Assembly: GCA_965220955.1 (NCBI GenBank)
Contig: CBDCRK010000003.1
Location: 1-64,000, forward strand
Origin: CBDCRK01 sp965220955
GTDB taxonomy: Bacteria > Desulfobacterota > Binatia > Bin18 > CBDCRK01
Length of the DNA: 64,000 nucleotides
Reading direction: 5' to 3'
Shown here: one piece after another, positions 50,148 to 58,590 of the stretch
Numbering within the stretch: the stretch's first letter is position 1
How the letters are laid out: the number at the start of each line of letters is the position of its first letter
The notes under the pieces: model-generated
The model's input: the letters and a program-made list of their open reading frames with translations, nothing else
The model's database searches: none
Told to the model about the DNA's origin: nothing
Made by a program: the position numbers and the translations under genes

Positions 50148-51438
50148 ATGCAAAAACCAGCATATCTATGTAGAGTTCTGGCTATCCACCCTGGTGATCA
50201 GCTGTACAGGTCTAGCTCAGGCCCAGGTCAAGCCGGAGGATATTATTACCCAGGACAACCTGGCCCAGGCTGAGGATCTGCTCACCCCAATCACTCGCTG
50301 GATGCTCCAGCAGGGTATGCCCATAGAGATCATTGAGACCAAGAAGGTCCACTGGCCTAAAGCCTATAGAGAGGCTACCGAGAACTACTCCGGGCAAGTG
50401 AAAATCTCAGCCGATGGCAAAGAGATCTTCAACTACGTAGCCGGGTGCCCCTTTCCTGAGATTGACCTCAATGATCCCCTGGCCGGCTACAAGATCATGT
50501 GGAACCATGAGCACAAGCTCTTTGACAACTCTGGTAGCGAGTACTCTATCGAATTGGTCAATAGTAAGGGTGAGGTTGACAGGACCTACCCCAACCTCTG
50601 GCGCCGCATGATGTGGACAGGCCGTCTGTACCTCGATCCCAAGCCAGTTATCCCTCACAACCCGTCTATCCACCGTACCGACCTGTTTGGGCCTTCTCTT
50701 CTCGATGGGTGGAATCAATTCGGAGGATTTCACTTAGTCACCCGCTACCTCTCACCCGAGGTTGCCGATGACGTCCATTTCTATGATCCTGGGCTACGCT
50801 TTGTTATCAATGTAAGCTCTGCCAATCGGGGTGATGAGCAAGGGGCTGTGGGGATAGATTACGATTCCTGGGGAGATGGGTTTAACGGTAAGCTCAGTAT
50901 GTGGAGCTTCCAGGTTCTGGCTGTAGTGCATAGTGGTAAGTATGGTGACCCCTCAGCTTGGTGTGCTCCCCGTGATGGTAAACATGGCATTCTGGCTGCC
51001 CTACCCTGTGTGTCCTGGGAGAAACGTCGGGTGTGGGTCATAGAAGCTACTCCTACTGGTTACCGTGAGCGCTATCCTTACTCCAAACAGATCCTCTACA
51101 TTGACCAAGACTTCTTTGGTCTGGTGTTAACTGAGACGTATGATCAGCAGGGAGAGTTGTGGAAGGGAGGAGTCCCTTGCTTCTTCTACACCAAGAAGCC
51201 CTATGAGGGGTATCCTGCCAATCCCATCACGGGTGGGAAGTATAACTATGAGGATGAATGGCCCTTTGCCCCGAATGGGGTGGTGATCGATATCCAGGCT
51301 GTTCGTGCCACTGTTGTAGATGCCCCCTCAACCTACAAGAAGCCTTCACAATGGCAGAGGGAGTGGTACTTCAATGAGGGAGGCCCACTCAACCATCCCA
51401 GGCTACATACCCTCAGCCACCTCAGGACTATCCACTAA
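50148..51438 (+). pseudogene. DUF1329 family protein, copy 1 (1-nt insertion in the signal peptide)
   Basis: Outer-membrane-lipoprotein-sorting-like DUF1329 protein, about 80 percent like copy 2. The ATG at 50148 and ribosome site match the other copies, but CTATCCACC has one more C (50186/50187) than copies 2 and 3, which shifts the frame inside the signal peptide. From a GTG at 50194 the rest is open: WMLQQGMP, VAGCPFPEIDLNDPLAGYKI, CAPRDGKHGILAALPCVSWE and REWYFNEGGPL. Translation from 50194 would lack a signal sequence. Either a slip/assembly error or a silenced copy. Compared with copy 2 it also lacks a few codons in the middle (SFQVLAVVHSG versus FHVLAEKDILAVVHSG). Confidence 0.8.
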
Positions 51439-51529
51439 AATCAGCGGTATTCTGGGGGGAGACAGCGATTTCTCCCATCTCGAGGTCTGCCTCCTCTCTC
51501 TTTTCTTTGCTTTCCCTTACACCCAAATG

Positions 51530-51985
51530 TCATTCTGAACTGATTGCCGTTCTCTTTACTTTCTTACCACTGTTGTTCATTGCTGCTGATCCTAAAGGTA
51601 GTGGTGTGTGCCCCTGTACCGCCTGATGTACAGCCTTCTTAGCTGTAGTGTAGAACTTGGGCAGGTTCAGGGTCTGTGAGAGCTTCTGACAGCTCACCAG
51701 GTATATCTCCATAGCCTCTCCTGCGCGACTCTCAGCCACCTGCTGGGCGATAGCCTCTAGTGGCAGCTCTGTCTCCGCCGCTAGCTCGGAGAGCGACGCT
51801 ACACCTGCAGAGTACTGTTCCACTGCCCACTTCAAGAGGATGCGCTCGGCGGCTTCCTCTCCGGCTCGGGCGAGAAACGCCCCTTTAGATTGATGTAGCA
51901 GTTGAGCCGCCTTATCCACATGTACACCCGCCCGACCACCAAGGCGCACCGATACTGTCCTGAGCCTTGTTCCCATCTTGCTCAC
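51530..51985 (-). CDS. Antitoxin-like helical protein partnering a PIN-type protein
   Basis: A 151-residue protein. The N-terminus (RTVSVRLGGRAGVHVDKAAQ) resembles a ribbon-helix-helix/UPF0175-type segment; the middle (AVEQYSAGVASLSELAAETE, LPLEAIAQQVAESRAGEAME) a short helix-turn-helix; the C-terminal 50 residues are basic and of no clear family. Its start overlaps the end of the PIN-like gene by 4 bp, the coupling expected of a toxin-antitoxin pair, although here the toxin is first. Sits convergently between DUF1329 copies 1 and 2. Confidence 0.55.
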   Translation of the reverse strand: MSKMGTRLRTVSVRLGGRAGVHVDKAAQLLHQSKGAFLARAGEEAAERILLKWAVEQYSAGVASLSELAAETELPLEAIAQQVAESRAGEAMEIYLVSCQKLSQTLNLPKFYTTAKKAVHQAVQGHTPLPLGSAAMNNSGKKVKRTAISSE

Positions 51986-52476
51986 CTCCGTTCTCTCAAT
52001 GTCGTTGCTGTCTGGGCTAGGGCCAGAGCAATGAGCTGTGGGCTTACCGTGCCGCGTGCTGCAAGCCGAGCTAGAGCCGTAAGTACACCGACCTCATCAA
52101 GCACCCCTCGGCTGTAGAGCGACGCGGCGTACGCCGGAGTCGAAACGGGTGCCAGGTCCATCTCCTCGGCGGCACGAAACGGCCGCAGGTCATCGATAAG
52201 GAGCGTCCAGTGGCGGCGCTGTACTGCCATACTGATAGCTTCGCGTTCACCCGGGCCGAATCGATCCAGAGCCATCACTTCAGGTGCTTCGAGCGCGATG
52301 CGCCCTCTCGCTATAAGCTGATGGAGCATAGCGCCACTGGGATATGTCTCCGTAAGCTCCCGAGCAACTGCTGGCACTACACACAGCTCAAAGTCCTCCA
52401 TGAGATGGTCAATTAAGCCTCCAGCGATAGCGTTGATCCAGAATGATGAATCAAGTGTTGCATTTTGCTTCACCAA
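51982..52476 (-). CDS. PIN-like (DUF3368-type) nuclease, putative toxin
   Basis: A 164-residue protein with the spaced acidic residues of a PIN domain: ATLDSSFWINAIAGG (first Asp), FELCVVPAVARELTETYPSG, FGPGEREAISMAVQRR (Glu) and WTLLIDDLRPFRAAEE (Asp pair). The C-terminal part (YSRGVLDEVGVLTALARLAA) is typical of DUF3368 relatives. Such proteins are thought to cleave RNA and are neutralised by a small partner, here the overlapping downstream gene. It lies on the strand opposite to the DUF1329 genes. Confidence 0.65.
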   Translation of the reverse strand: MVKQNATLDSSFWINAIAGGLIDHLMEDFELCVVPAVARELTETYPSGAMLHQLIARGRIALEAPEVMALDRFGPGEREAISMAVQRRHWTLLIDDLRPFRAAEEMDLAPVSTPAYAASLYSRGVLDEVGVLTALARLAARGTVSPQLIALALAQTATTLRERR

Positions 52477-52540
52477 TCCATTATGAGTGCTGCATGCGAA
52501 CTTGTAAAGCTTGGCCGGTTGCGGTGGTATCGCATACCTT

Positions 52541-52576
52541 CCCTCTTACCCTCTCTCACCAGGAAAGAGGGGGGAT
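52541..52576. repeat. CT/GA-rich palindromic repeat
   Basis: CCCTCTTACCCTCTCTCACC followed by AGGAAAGAGGGGG is a shorter, diverged version of the hairpin repeat in the transposase gene at 8911-8968. It lies just upstream of control-region copy 2. Confidence 0.5.
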
Positions 52577-52597
52577 AACTACCCTACCCTCCTGCAT

Positions 52598-52745
52598 CTG
52601 GCATCTTTTGCCCTGCCGTTGGTAAATCGTCACATTCTTAGGCAAATCGTCACCATTCCGTTAGGCTTTCTCCCTTCCCTATTGGTTATACTAATCGATA
52701 GAGTAATCACCTCTATAAAGGCGATCCGAAAGGAGGGAGTATCCT
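52598..52745 (+). promoter_or_regulatory. Conserved upstream control region, copy 2 of 3
   Basis: Same layout as copy 1: AAATCGTCAC at 52624-52633 and 52644-52653 (20-bp spacing), the invariant stretch with TATACTAATCGATAGAGTA, and AAAGGAGGGAG before the ATG. Only a few bases differ from copy 1. Confidence 0.7.
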
Positions 52746-54032
52746 ATGCAAAAACTAGCGTGTCTATGTAGAGTTCTGGCTATCACCCTGGTGATCAGCT
52801 GTACAGGTCTAGCTCAGGCCCAGGTCAAGCCTGGGGATACTATTACCCAGGCTGAGGCTCTGCTCACCCCCATCACCCGCTGGATGCTCCAGCAGGGTAT
52901 GCCCATGGAGGTCATTGAGACCAAGAAGGTTCACTGGCCTAAAGCCTATAAAGAAGCTACCGAGCACTACTCCTCTCAGGTCAAGCTCTCAGCCGATGGC
53001 AAAGAGATCTTCAACTATGTAGCCGGGTGTCCCTTCCCAGAGGTTGACCTCAACGATCCCCTGGCTGGCTACAAGATCATGTGGAACTACGAGCAGAAGC
53101 TCTATGACAACTCTGGCAGCGAGGTTGTTGACGAGTTGGTCAACAGTAAGGGTGAGGTTGACAGGACCTTCCCATACCTCTGGCGGAGGATGAAGTGGAC
53201 CGGGCGTCTCTACCTCGATCCCAAGCCGGTTGTTCCCCACAACCCTTCTATCCACCGTACCGACCTGTATGGACCTCATCTTCGCCCCGAGTGGAACGCT
53301 AGCTGGGCAATGTACCTGGTTATCCGTTATCTCTCACCCCAGGCTCCAGATAACCACTATTTATACGATCCCGCCCAGCGCCACGTTCTCAATTTGAGCA
53401 ATGCCAAGCGGGCTCAACCCATGCATGGTGATGCAGGCCCTGATTCCTGGGGAGGGTTTAACGGCAAGCTCAGTATGTGGACCTTCCACGTCCTCGCCGA
53501 AAAGGACATTCTGGCCGTGGTGCATAGTGGTAAGTATGGTGACCCCTCAGCCTGGTGTGCCCCCCGTGATGGTAAACATGGCATTTTGGCTGCCCTACCC
53601 TGTGTGTCCTGGGAGAAACGTCGGGTGTGGGTCATAGAAGCTACTCCCACGGGCTACCGCAGAGATTATCCCTACTCCAAGCGTATCCTGTACATTGACC
53701 AGAACTTCTTTGGCCTGGTGTTAACCGAGATGTATGATCAGCAAGGGGAGTTGTGGAAGGGTGCAGTCCCTTGCTTCTTCTACACCCACAAGCCCTATGA
53801 GGGGTATCCCACCAATCCCATCTCGGGTGGGAAGTATAACTATGAGGATGAGTGGCCGTTTATCCCGAACGGGGTAATAGTCGATATCCAGGCCGTTCGG
53901 GCGACTGCCTCTGATGCACCATCGGGCTATAAGAAGCCTTCGGAGTGGCGCAAGGAGTGGTACTTCAATGAGGGAGGTCCGCTCAACCGTCCCAGGTTAC
54001 ATACCCTCAGCCACCTCAGGACTATTCACTAA
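52746..54032 (+). CDS. DUF1329 family protein, copy 2 (intact)
   Basis: A 428-residue exported protein of the DUF1329 family (LolA/LolB-like fold, outer membrane or periplasm; often linked to lipid or hydrophobic-compound transport). Signal peptide: residues 1-26, with VISCTGLAQAQVK as cleavage region; the Cys could alternatively be lipidated. Features: EALLTPITRWMLQQGMPMEV, VAGCPFPEVDLNDPLAGYKI, RTDLYGPHLRPEWNASW, SGKYGDPSAWCAPRDGKHGI, RVWVIEATPTGYRRDYPYSK and EWYFNEGGPLNRPRLHTLSH. It is the only undamaged member of the three-gene array. Confidence 0.85.
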   Translation: MQKLACLCRVLAITLVISCTGLAQAQVKPGDTITQAEALLTPITRWMLQQGMPMEVIETKKVHWPKAYKEATEHYSSQVKLSADGKEIFNYVAGCPFPEVDLNDPLAGYKIMWNYEQKLYDNSGSEVVDELVNSKGEVDRTFPYLWRRMKWTGRLYLDPKPVVPHNPSIHRTDLYGPHLRPEWNASWAMYLVIRYLSPQAPDNHYLYDPAQRHVLNLSNAKRAQPMHGDAGPDSWGGFNGKLSMWTFHVLAEKDILAVVHSGKYGDPSAWCAPRDGKHGILAALPCVSWEKRRVWVIEATPTGYRRDYPYSKRILYIDQNFFGLVLTEMYDQQGELWKGAVPCFFYTHKPYEGYPTNPISGGKYNYEDEWPFIPNGVIVDIQAVRATASDAPSGYKKPSEWRKEWYFNEGGPLNRPRLHTLSHLRTIH

Positions 54033-54164
54033 CATCGACCGTTCTAAGAAAAAGGGATAGGGGAGCTATGATGTGAACATCTCGTTCAGGAGCGTGAGCA
54101 CCTTACGGGCGGTGGCCTCATCGATCTTACCTAGGCGTTTTGCCAACCTGCTTGTCTCACTTAC

Positions 54165-54650
54165 TTACGTGTCAACTTCCCCAATCTCCTGGAGGAATGG
54201 CGGAATGAGCTCCTCGTCAATCCAGTACCCACTACCGAGCATTGCCTCGAGGATTGGCTTCACTTGGCCGATAAAGCCCAGCCGCTTTGCCTCGGCAAGA
54301 ATTCTGAGGCTACCGAAGATCTCAAGCCCTTGTTCGGCTGCGTTCTTTCGACCGCGTCTTTCGTCGATGAGCAGCTGCGCCCCGATCTCTTGGGCAAGAA
54401 CAATAGCTTCCCGCTCGCCCAAGTGGAGGTACGGTGGAAGTAGGCTGACCGCCGCTCGGTTTGTGATCACCTTCCGGTGGATCCATGCACTATGCTCCAC
54501 TTCAGTCGCTCCCGGTCTTCCCCTGCCCTTAACCACAAGATCTTCGTACACTGCCTCTGGAATTACAAGTTCTCCAACAACTTGCTGGAGGAGATCCAGG
54601 CGTCGAATGCGGGCGAAAGCGATGATCGGCCCGCTATCAGCAACAATCAT
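54165..54650 (-). CDS. DUF3368/PIN-type toxin
   Basis: A 161-residue PIN-fold protein: MIVADSGPIIAFARIRRLDL (first Asp), LVIPEAVYEDLVVKGRGRPG, LHLGEREAIVLAQEIGAQLL (Glu) and LIDERRGRKNAAEQGLEIFG (Asp), with GSLRILAEAKRLGFI after it. This is the typical DUF3368 sequence. Its start overlaps the upstream UPF0175 gene by 4 bp (ATGA), the usual antitoxin-toxin order. Probably an RNase toxin. Confidence 0.85.
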   Translation of the reverse strand: MIVADSGPIIAFARIRRLDLLQQVVGELVIPEAVYEDLVVKGRGRPGATEVEHSAWIHRKVITNRAAVSLLPPYLHLGEREAIVLAQEIGAQLLIDERRGRKNAAEQGLEIFGSLRILAEAKRLGFIGQVKPILEAMLGSGYWIDEELIPPFLQEIGEVDT

Positions 54651-54925
54651 ACTCGTTCGCCCCGTTTGATCTCCATTGTGAGCTCCTGTTTCAGCTCTTC
54701 CGGGTTCATCCGAATCGCAGGGACCCGATAGTGGCCCATAACCTCAAGGAATTCCCATCGGTCGAGCCCGAGAAACTCCGCTGCCTGGGCCTCGGAGACC
54801 CGGTCGAGCCGGACGAGCTCCATTATGAGGGCCTCACGGACTCGACGCGGCACTTCTGATTCTTGCCAACCGAAACCGGTGAGGACCTCCTCCGGAAGTT
54901 TGACCTTGAAATGCCTTTCCGCCAC
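54647..54925 (-). CDS. UPF0175-family antitoxin
   Basis: A 92-residue small protein: KVKLPEEVLTGFGWQESEVP, REALIMELVRLDRVSEAQAA and EFLGLDRWEFLEVMGHYRVP, matching UPF0175 antitoxins that pair with DUF3368 PIN toxins. AGGAGGTAGAT precedes the ATG. It lies between DUF1329 copies 2 and 3 on the opposite strand. Confidence 0.88.
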   Translation of the reverse strand: MAERHFKVKLPEEVLTGFGWQESEVPRRVREALIMELVRLDRVSEAQAAEFLGLDRWEFLEVMGHYRVPAIRMNPEELKQELTMEIKRGERV

Positions 54926-55117
54926 TGTATCTACCTCCTAGGATGATGCTTGCATTAGCTTTATTGTAAAGCATAATCCACAAACCGTGCTGCGCATAGG
55001 GGTGTTCTTTGTTACACACCCAGCTTAACAACGCGATTGTCAGGACGCTAACCGAACGGCCCTGCGTTGGGTCGGATTCTAAGAAAAAGGGTCCCGGGTC
55101 AGCCATTAGGCATCAGC

Positions 55118-55150
55118 GGGTAGAAGCAAATGCTTCGCCCCTACTACCCT
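55118..55150. repeat. Palindromic repeat, relative of the pncB insert
   Basis: GGGTAGAAGCAAATGCTTCG and the following CCCCTACTACCC can pair with each other and are, in reverse complement, the same family as 33661-33688. Here it is intergenic, just upstream of control-region copy 3. Confidence 0.65.
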
Positions 55151-55159
55151 ACCCCCTCA

Positions 55160-55308
55160 TCTGGCATCTTTTACCCCGCCGTTGGCAAATCGTCACATTC
55201 TAGACTAAATCGGCATCTTTCCGTTAGGCTTTCTCCCTTCCCTATTGGTTATACTAATCGATAGAGTAGCCACTTCTACAAAGATAGTCCGAAAGGAGGA
55301 AACATTCT
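55160..55308 (+). promoter_or_regulatory. Conserved upstream control region, copy 3 of 3
   Basis: Same block, more diverged: first box AAATCGTCAC kept, second changed to AAATCGGCAT at the same 20-bp spacing; the -10 region and GAAAGGAGG are kept. Confidence 0.65.
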
Positions 55309-55755
55309 ATGCAAAAACTAGCGTATCTATGTAGAGTTCTGGCTGTCACCCTGGTGCTCAGCTGTACAAGTCTAGCTCAGGCCCAGGTCAAGCCGGGGGA
55401 TACTATTACCCAGGACACTATGACCCAGGCTGAGGCTCTGCTCACCCCCATCACCCGCTGGATGCTCCAGCAGGGTATGCCCATGGAGGTCATTGAGACC
55501 AAGAAGGTTCACTGGCCTAAAGCCTATAAAGAAGCTACCGAGCACTACTCCTCTCAGGTCAAGCTCTCAGCCGATGGCAAAGAGATCTTCAACTATGTAG
55601 CCGGGTGTCCCTTCCCTGACATCGACCTCAATGATCCCCTGGCCGGTTACAAGATCATGTGGAACCATGAGCAGAAGCTCTATGACAACTCTGGCAGCGA
55701 GTATATTACTGAGTTGGTGAACAGTAAGGGTGAGGTTGACAGGACCTTCCACTAA
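55309..55755 (+). pseudogene. DUF1329 family protein, copy 3 (internal deletion)
   Basis: The first 145 codons match copy 2 closely (signal peptide, EALLTPITRWMLQQGMPMEV, VAGCPFPDIDLNDPLAGYKI, NSKGEVDRTF). The frame then jumps to the last His codon and stop of the family: GACAGGACCTTCC is followed directly by ACTAAAATC, the sequence that follows the stop-proximal CAGGACTATCC in copy 1. An approximately 860-bp internal deletion between these similar 11-mers explains it. A 148-residue truncated exported peptide could still be made. Confidence 0.85.
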
Positions 55756-55814
55756 AATCAAAGGAAAAAATTCGCAGAAGAAAAGGGAAGGAAAAACACC
55801 AGAGAGGGTCGTCT

Positions 55815-56618
55815 ATGCATCAGACAAGTCACGCTCTTCAGAGGGTTTGTATCTCTATCCTGATGGGAGCACTGGCCAGTTGTGCCACCCAACAGATGCC
55901 ACAGCAAATGGTTGCACCCAAACTACGCTCTGGTCCCTTCTATGAAACTGCCCTGAGTTGTGGCCAAGCCAATAGGGTCTCGTACCGGGTAGTAGAGCAG
56001 CTGGGGTATAGAGTGACAACTCTTACACCAGCCTCTGACGGGAGAGCAGGACTAATCGCAGGGGATAGGGCCTCCTATCAGCAGAGGAGGTCTCAAAGGC
56101 AGTCCCAGGCTACCGTCACAGTCAAGATCACCTGCGAAGCCAACGGCGTGCGTATAGATGCCAGGGCTGGGGGCGCTGGCAACTCAGGATTTCCTGCGGT
56201 CTTTTTTGTCCGCTTCAAGGGTAGGGTCGAGGCGTTTGAGCGTGGAGAGCCGCCCAAGCCCCCAGATCAAATACAGGTGGTGATGCATCCCCTGGTGGGG
56301 TTAGAGGCTAAGCTTGAGTTTGGCACTGAGGTCACCCAGGTGCTCCCGGTGCGCCTCGAGATTGCCAACACTACCGACCACACCTATGCGCTGGAAACAG
56401 ACCAGATTGTGCTGCTGACTTCCTCGGGAGAGCGAGTGAAGCCCTTGAGCAAAAGCAATGGCGTCTTTCCCACCCCTGCCCTGACCAGCCAGGCCTTGGC
56501 TCCTGGAACTAGCCTCAAAGCGTACCTTTATTACCCCCTTAATTCGTATACCGGAGCTAGGGGATTTATAATTGAAAAAGACAGCCAGGAGCGAGCGGGG
56601 TTTGCCATGGAGTTCTGA
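55815..56618 (+). CDS. Putative lipoprotein
   Basis: A 267-residue exported protein with a lipoprotein signal: ISILMGALASC, lipobox LASC with Cys 23. The N-terminal half (FYETALSCGQANRVSYRVVE, ATVTVKITCEANGVRIDARA) and C-terminal half (KLEFGTEVTQVLPVRLEIAN, YALETDQIVLLTSSGERVKP) look like two beta-rich domains. I recognise no family. It follows the truncated DUF1329 copy on the same strand and precedes the phosphatase gene. Confidence 0.7.
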   Translation: MHQTSHALQRVCISILMGALASCATQQMPQQMVAPKLRSGPFYETALSCGQANRVSYRVVEQLGYRVTTLTPASDGRAGLIAGDRASYQQRRSQRQSQATVTVKITCEANGVRIDARAGGAGNSGFPAVFFVRFKGRVEAFERGEPPKPPDQIQVVMHPLVGLEAKLEFGTEVTQVLPVRLEIANTTDHTYALETDQIVLLTSSGERVKPLSKSNGVFPTPALTSQALAPGTSLKAYLYYPLNSYTGARGFIIEKDSQERAGFAMEF

Positions 56619-56658
56619 AGAAGGGAATAAGGACAGGAACCGCCAAGGGTTGACAAGT

Positions 56659-57303
56659 ATGGCTCAAGGCAAGTCTACAGATAACTTTTTGACCAGAGTC
56701 ACCTCACTTTCAAATCGGTACTTCCTGCTGCGACACGGTCAGAGTTATGCCAATCAGCAGGGACTCATTGTGAGTATCCCGGCTCATGCAGTGGGCCAAT
56801 ATGGTCTCACGTTCAAGGGACAAAGGGAAGTTGAGGCCCACGTTGCTCGCGCCAAGAAGGAGGGCAAGTTCTCGGCCCCCAGCCTAATCGTCTCATCGCC
56901 GTTCTTGCGAGCACGGCAGTCTGCGGAGATTGCATCAAGGATTCTTAACGCAACAATTCAGGTAGATGAGCGCTTAAGAGAGAGGAGCTTTGGCGACTTC
57001 GAACTGACGACCGACACGAACTACCAAGCCGTCTGGACAAAAGACCAACAGAACCCTTTGCATACCGAATGGGGCGTCGAAAGCCTAGCGGCCGTTCTGT
57101 ACCGAACGACTAGCTTGGTTGAAGAGCTTGAGCAACAGGTGAGCGACCATAGTGTCCTTCTCTGCACTCACGGCGATGTTGCGTCGATTCTTGTGTGCGG
57201 TTTCCTTAATGCAGAGCTGTCTGGTCACAGAGAGCTTGGGGCCATGGGAACCGGCGAGGTCTGCGAGCTTCTACTGCAAAGTAGGGGCGAAAAGTCGAGA
57301 TAA
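56659..57303 (+). CDS. Histidine phosphatase family protein
   Basis: A 214-residue phosphoglycerate-mutase-like phosphatase: YFLLRHGQSYANQQGLI (RHG catalytic motif), LIVSSPFLRARQSAEIASRI (second Arg), VDERLRERSFGDFELTTDTN (Glu) and SVLLCTHGDVASILV (second catalytic His). The ATG at 56659 is used because an in-frame extension would overlap the lipoprotein gene. Substrate unknown. Confidence 0.88.
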   Translation: MAQGKSTDNFLTRVTSLSNRYFLLRHGQSYANQQGLIVSIPAHAVGQYGLTFKGQREVEAHVARAKKEGKFSAPSLIVSSPFLRARQSAEIASRILNATIQVDERLRERSFGDFELTTDTNYQAVWTKDQQNPLHTEWGVESLAAVLYRTTSLVEELEQQVSDHSVLLCTHGDVASILVCGFLNAELSGHRELGAMGTGEVCELLLQSRGEKSR

Positions 57304-57466
57304 TCGGGTAACCAAGGAGGATGGTCTACCCACACCACCATAGGTGGGGCTAGAAGAGTGGAACAGGTTGTTGATAAGAAGAGAGGTTAGGGCATGTAGG
57401 AATACGTTGTCCGGTTGGAGTTATCTGGTTTTTCTGCTGAGTTTACAATGCATAAGAGAGATTATC

Positions 57467-58360
57467 ATGAACAACCTAAAACACCTATTAGGGCCCATGC
57501 GTATTCCTTTCCTAGTTTTGACTCCCGCTTGTGTGCTGTTGGGATTAGCAACTGCTGTCTGGACATCCGGGCAGGTAAGCATCCTTTATTTTATCCTTAC
57601 CTTCATTGGGGCAACCTCGGCACACATCAGCGTCAACGCCTTTAATGAATATTTTGATTTTAAGAGCGAATTGGACTACCGAACGGTGCGGACGCCTTTT
57701 AGCGGAGGTAGCGGAACTTTACCAGAAAATCCTCATATGGCACGTCCTGCTCTGAGCACAGCATTGATAACATTTACCATCACCGGTCTAGTTGGCATAT
57801 TCTTCTTATATGTTAGAGGATTACCCCTACTGCCGCTGGGCATCCTTGGACTTCTAGTCATCTTTACCTATACCACATGGCTTACTCGTAACCCATTTTT
57901 ATGCTTGATTGCCCCGGGATTGGGGTTTGGGCCGATAATGGTCATGGGTACTCATTTTGTTCTCACCGGTGAATATTCGTGGACCGCGTTTATTGCCTCA
58001 CTTGTGCCGTTCTTTTTGGTTAGCAACCTGCTGCTCTTGAACCAGTTTCCAGATGTTGAAGCAGACCAAAGCATCGGCAGAAACCATCTGCCGATTATTG
58101 TTGGTAGGCAAAGCAGTAGTTTTATCTATGGGGCCTTTCTATTATTAGCGTATCTATCGCTGATCTTTGGGGTTTATTTTGCCTACTTACCTAAAATTAG
58201 CCTGATCGGCTTATTATCCCTTGTGATTGCTGTGCCTGCCTTTGTTGGCGCCTTTCGGTATGCAGAGAATATAGACAAATTATTACCTTATATGGGGTTG
58301 AACGTTATTATGAACATCCTAACTCCAGTGCTGGTTGCGCTAGGGTTGTTTCTCGCCTAG
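57467..58360 (+). CDS. UbiA family prenyltransferase
   Basis: A 297-residue integral membrane prenyltransferase with eight or nine helices. Prenyl-diphosphate binding motifs: SVNAFNEYFDFKSELDYRT (first Asp-rich motif, modified) and QFPDVEADQSIGRNHLPII (second DxxxD). An intact MenA- or UbiA-type substrate assignment is not possible; the sequence NAFNEYFDFKSE is closer to MenA-like quinone enzymes. The ATG at 57467 fits the family start MNNLKHLLGPMRIPFLVL. Confidence 0.88.
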   Translation: MNNLKHLLGPMRIPFLVLTPACVLLGLATAVWTSGQVSILYFILTFIGATSAHISVNAFNEYFDFKSELDYRTVRTPFSGGSGTLPENPHMARPALSTALITFTITGLVGIFFLYVRGLPLLPLGILGLLVIFTYTTWLTRNPFLCLIAPGLGFGPIMVMGTHFVLTGEYSWTAFIASLVPFFLVSNLLLLNQFPDVEADQSIGRNHLPIIVGRQSSSFIYGAFLLLAYLSLIFGVYFAYLPKISLIGLLSLVIAVPAFVGAFRYAENIDKLLPYMGLNVIMNILTPVLVALGLFLA

Positions 58361-58437
58361 CTAGGAAAAGGAAGCCCTCCTTTTGAGGTGATAGCTTCGC
58401 CTTTGACTCGCAGTTAGCCTCATGTCATCATCTTCTT

Positions 58438-58568
58438 CATAAGGGTGAACCTTCTACAGGGGGTCTTCACCCTATGAGCTCATGCCCATGCCGGGCATAC
58501 ACTAGGCACTCCACCCGACTGCATACGGTTTCGCAGTCCACAGTGGGTAAGCTTCGGCATTAGCATCC
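58438..58568. other. Structured intergenic region with three hairpins
   Basis: Three perfect inverted repeats follow one another: AGGGTGAA/TTCACCCT (58442-58473), ATGCCC/GGGCAT (58482-58498) and GACTGC/GCAGTC (58517-58538), the last enclosed by CCAC/GTGG. They end 23 bp before the deacetylase start codon. The density of stems suggests a structured RNA, either a 5' leader or, in reverse complement, a remnant of a group II intron-like RNA. I cannot assign it. Confidence 0.35.
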
Positions 58569-58590
58569 CGGGAAAAGGAGGACACTGCCA

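Noticed and set aside
54073..54669. Long open frame on the plus strand opposite the UPF0175/PIN pair
   Set aside because: Low-complexity Ser/Arg-rich translation; the minus-strand genes have clear family motifs.
50000..55310. CRISPR-like interpretation of the repeated 150-bp blocks
   Set aside because: The repeats are gene-associated, about 2.6 kb apart and contain promoter elements; there are no short regular spacers or cas genes.
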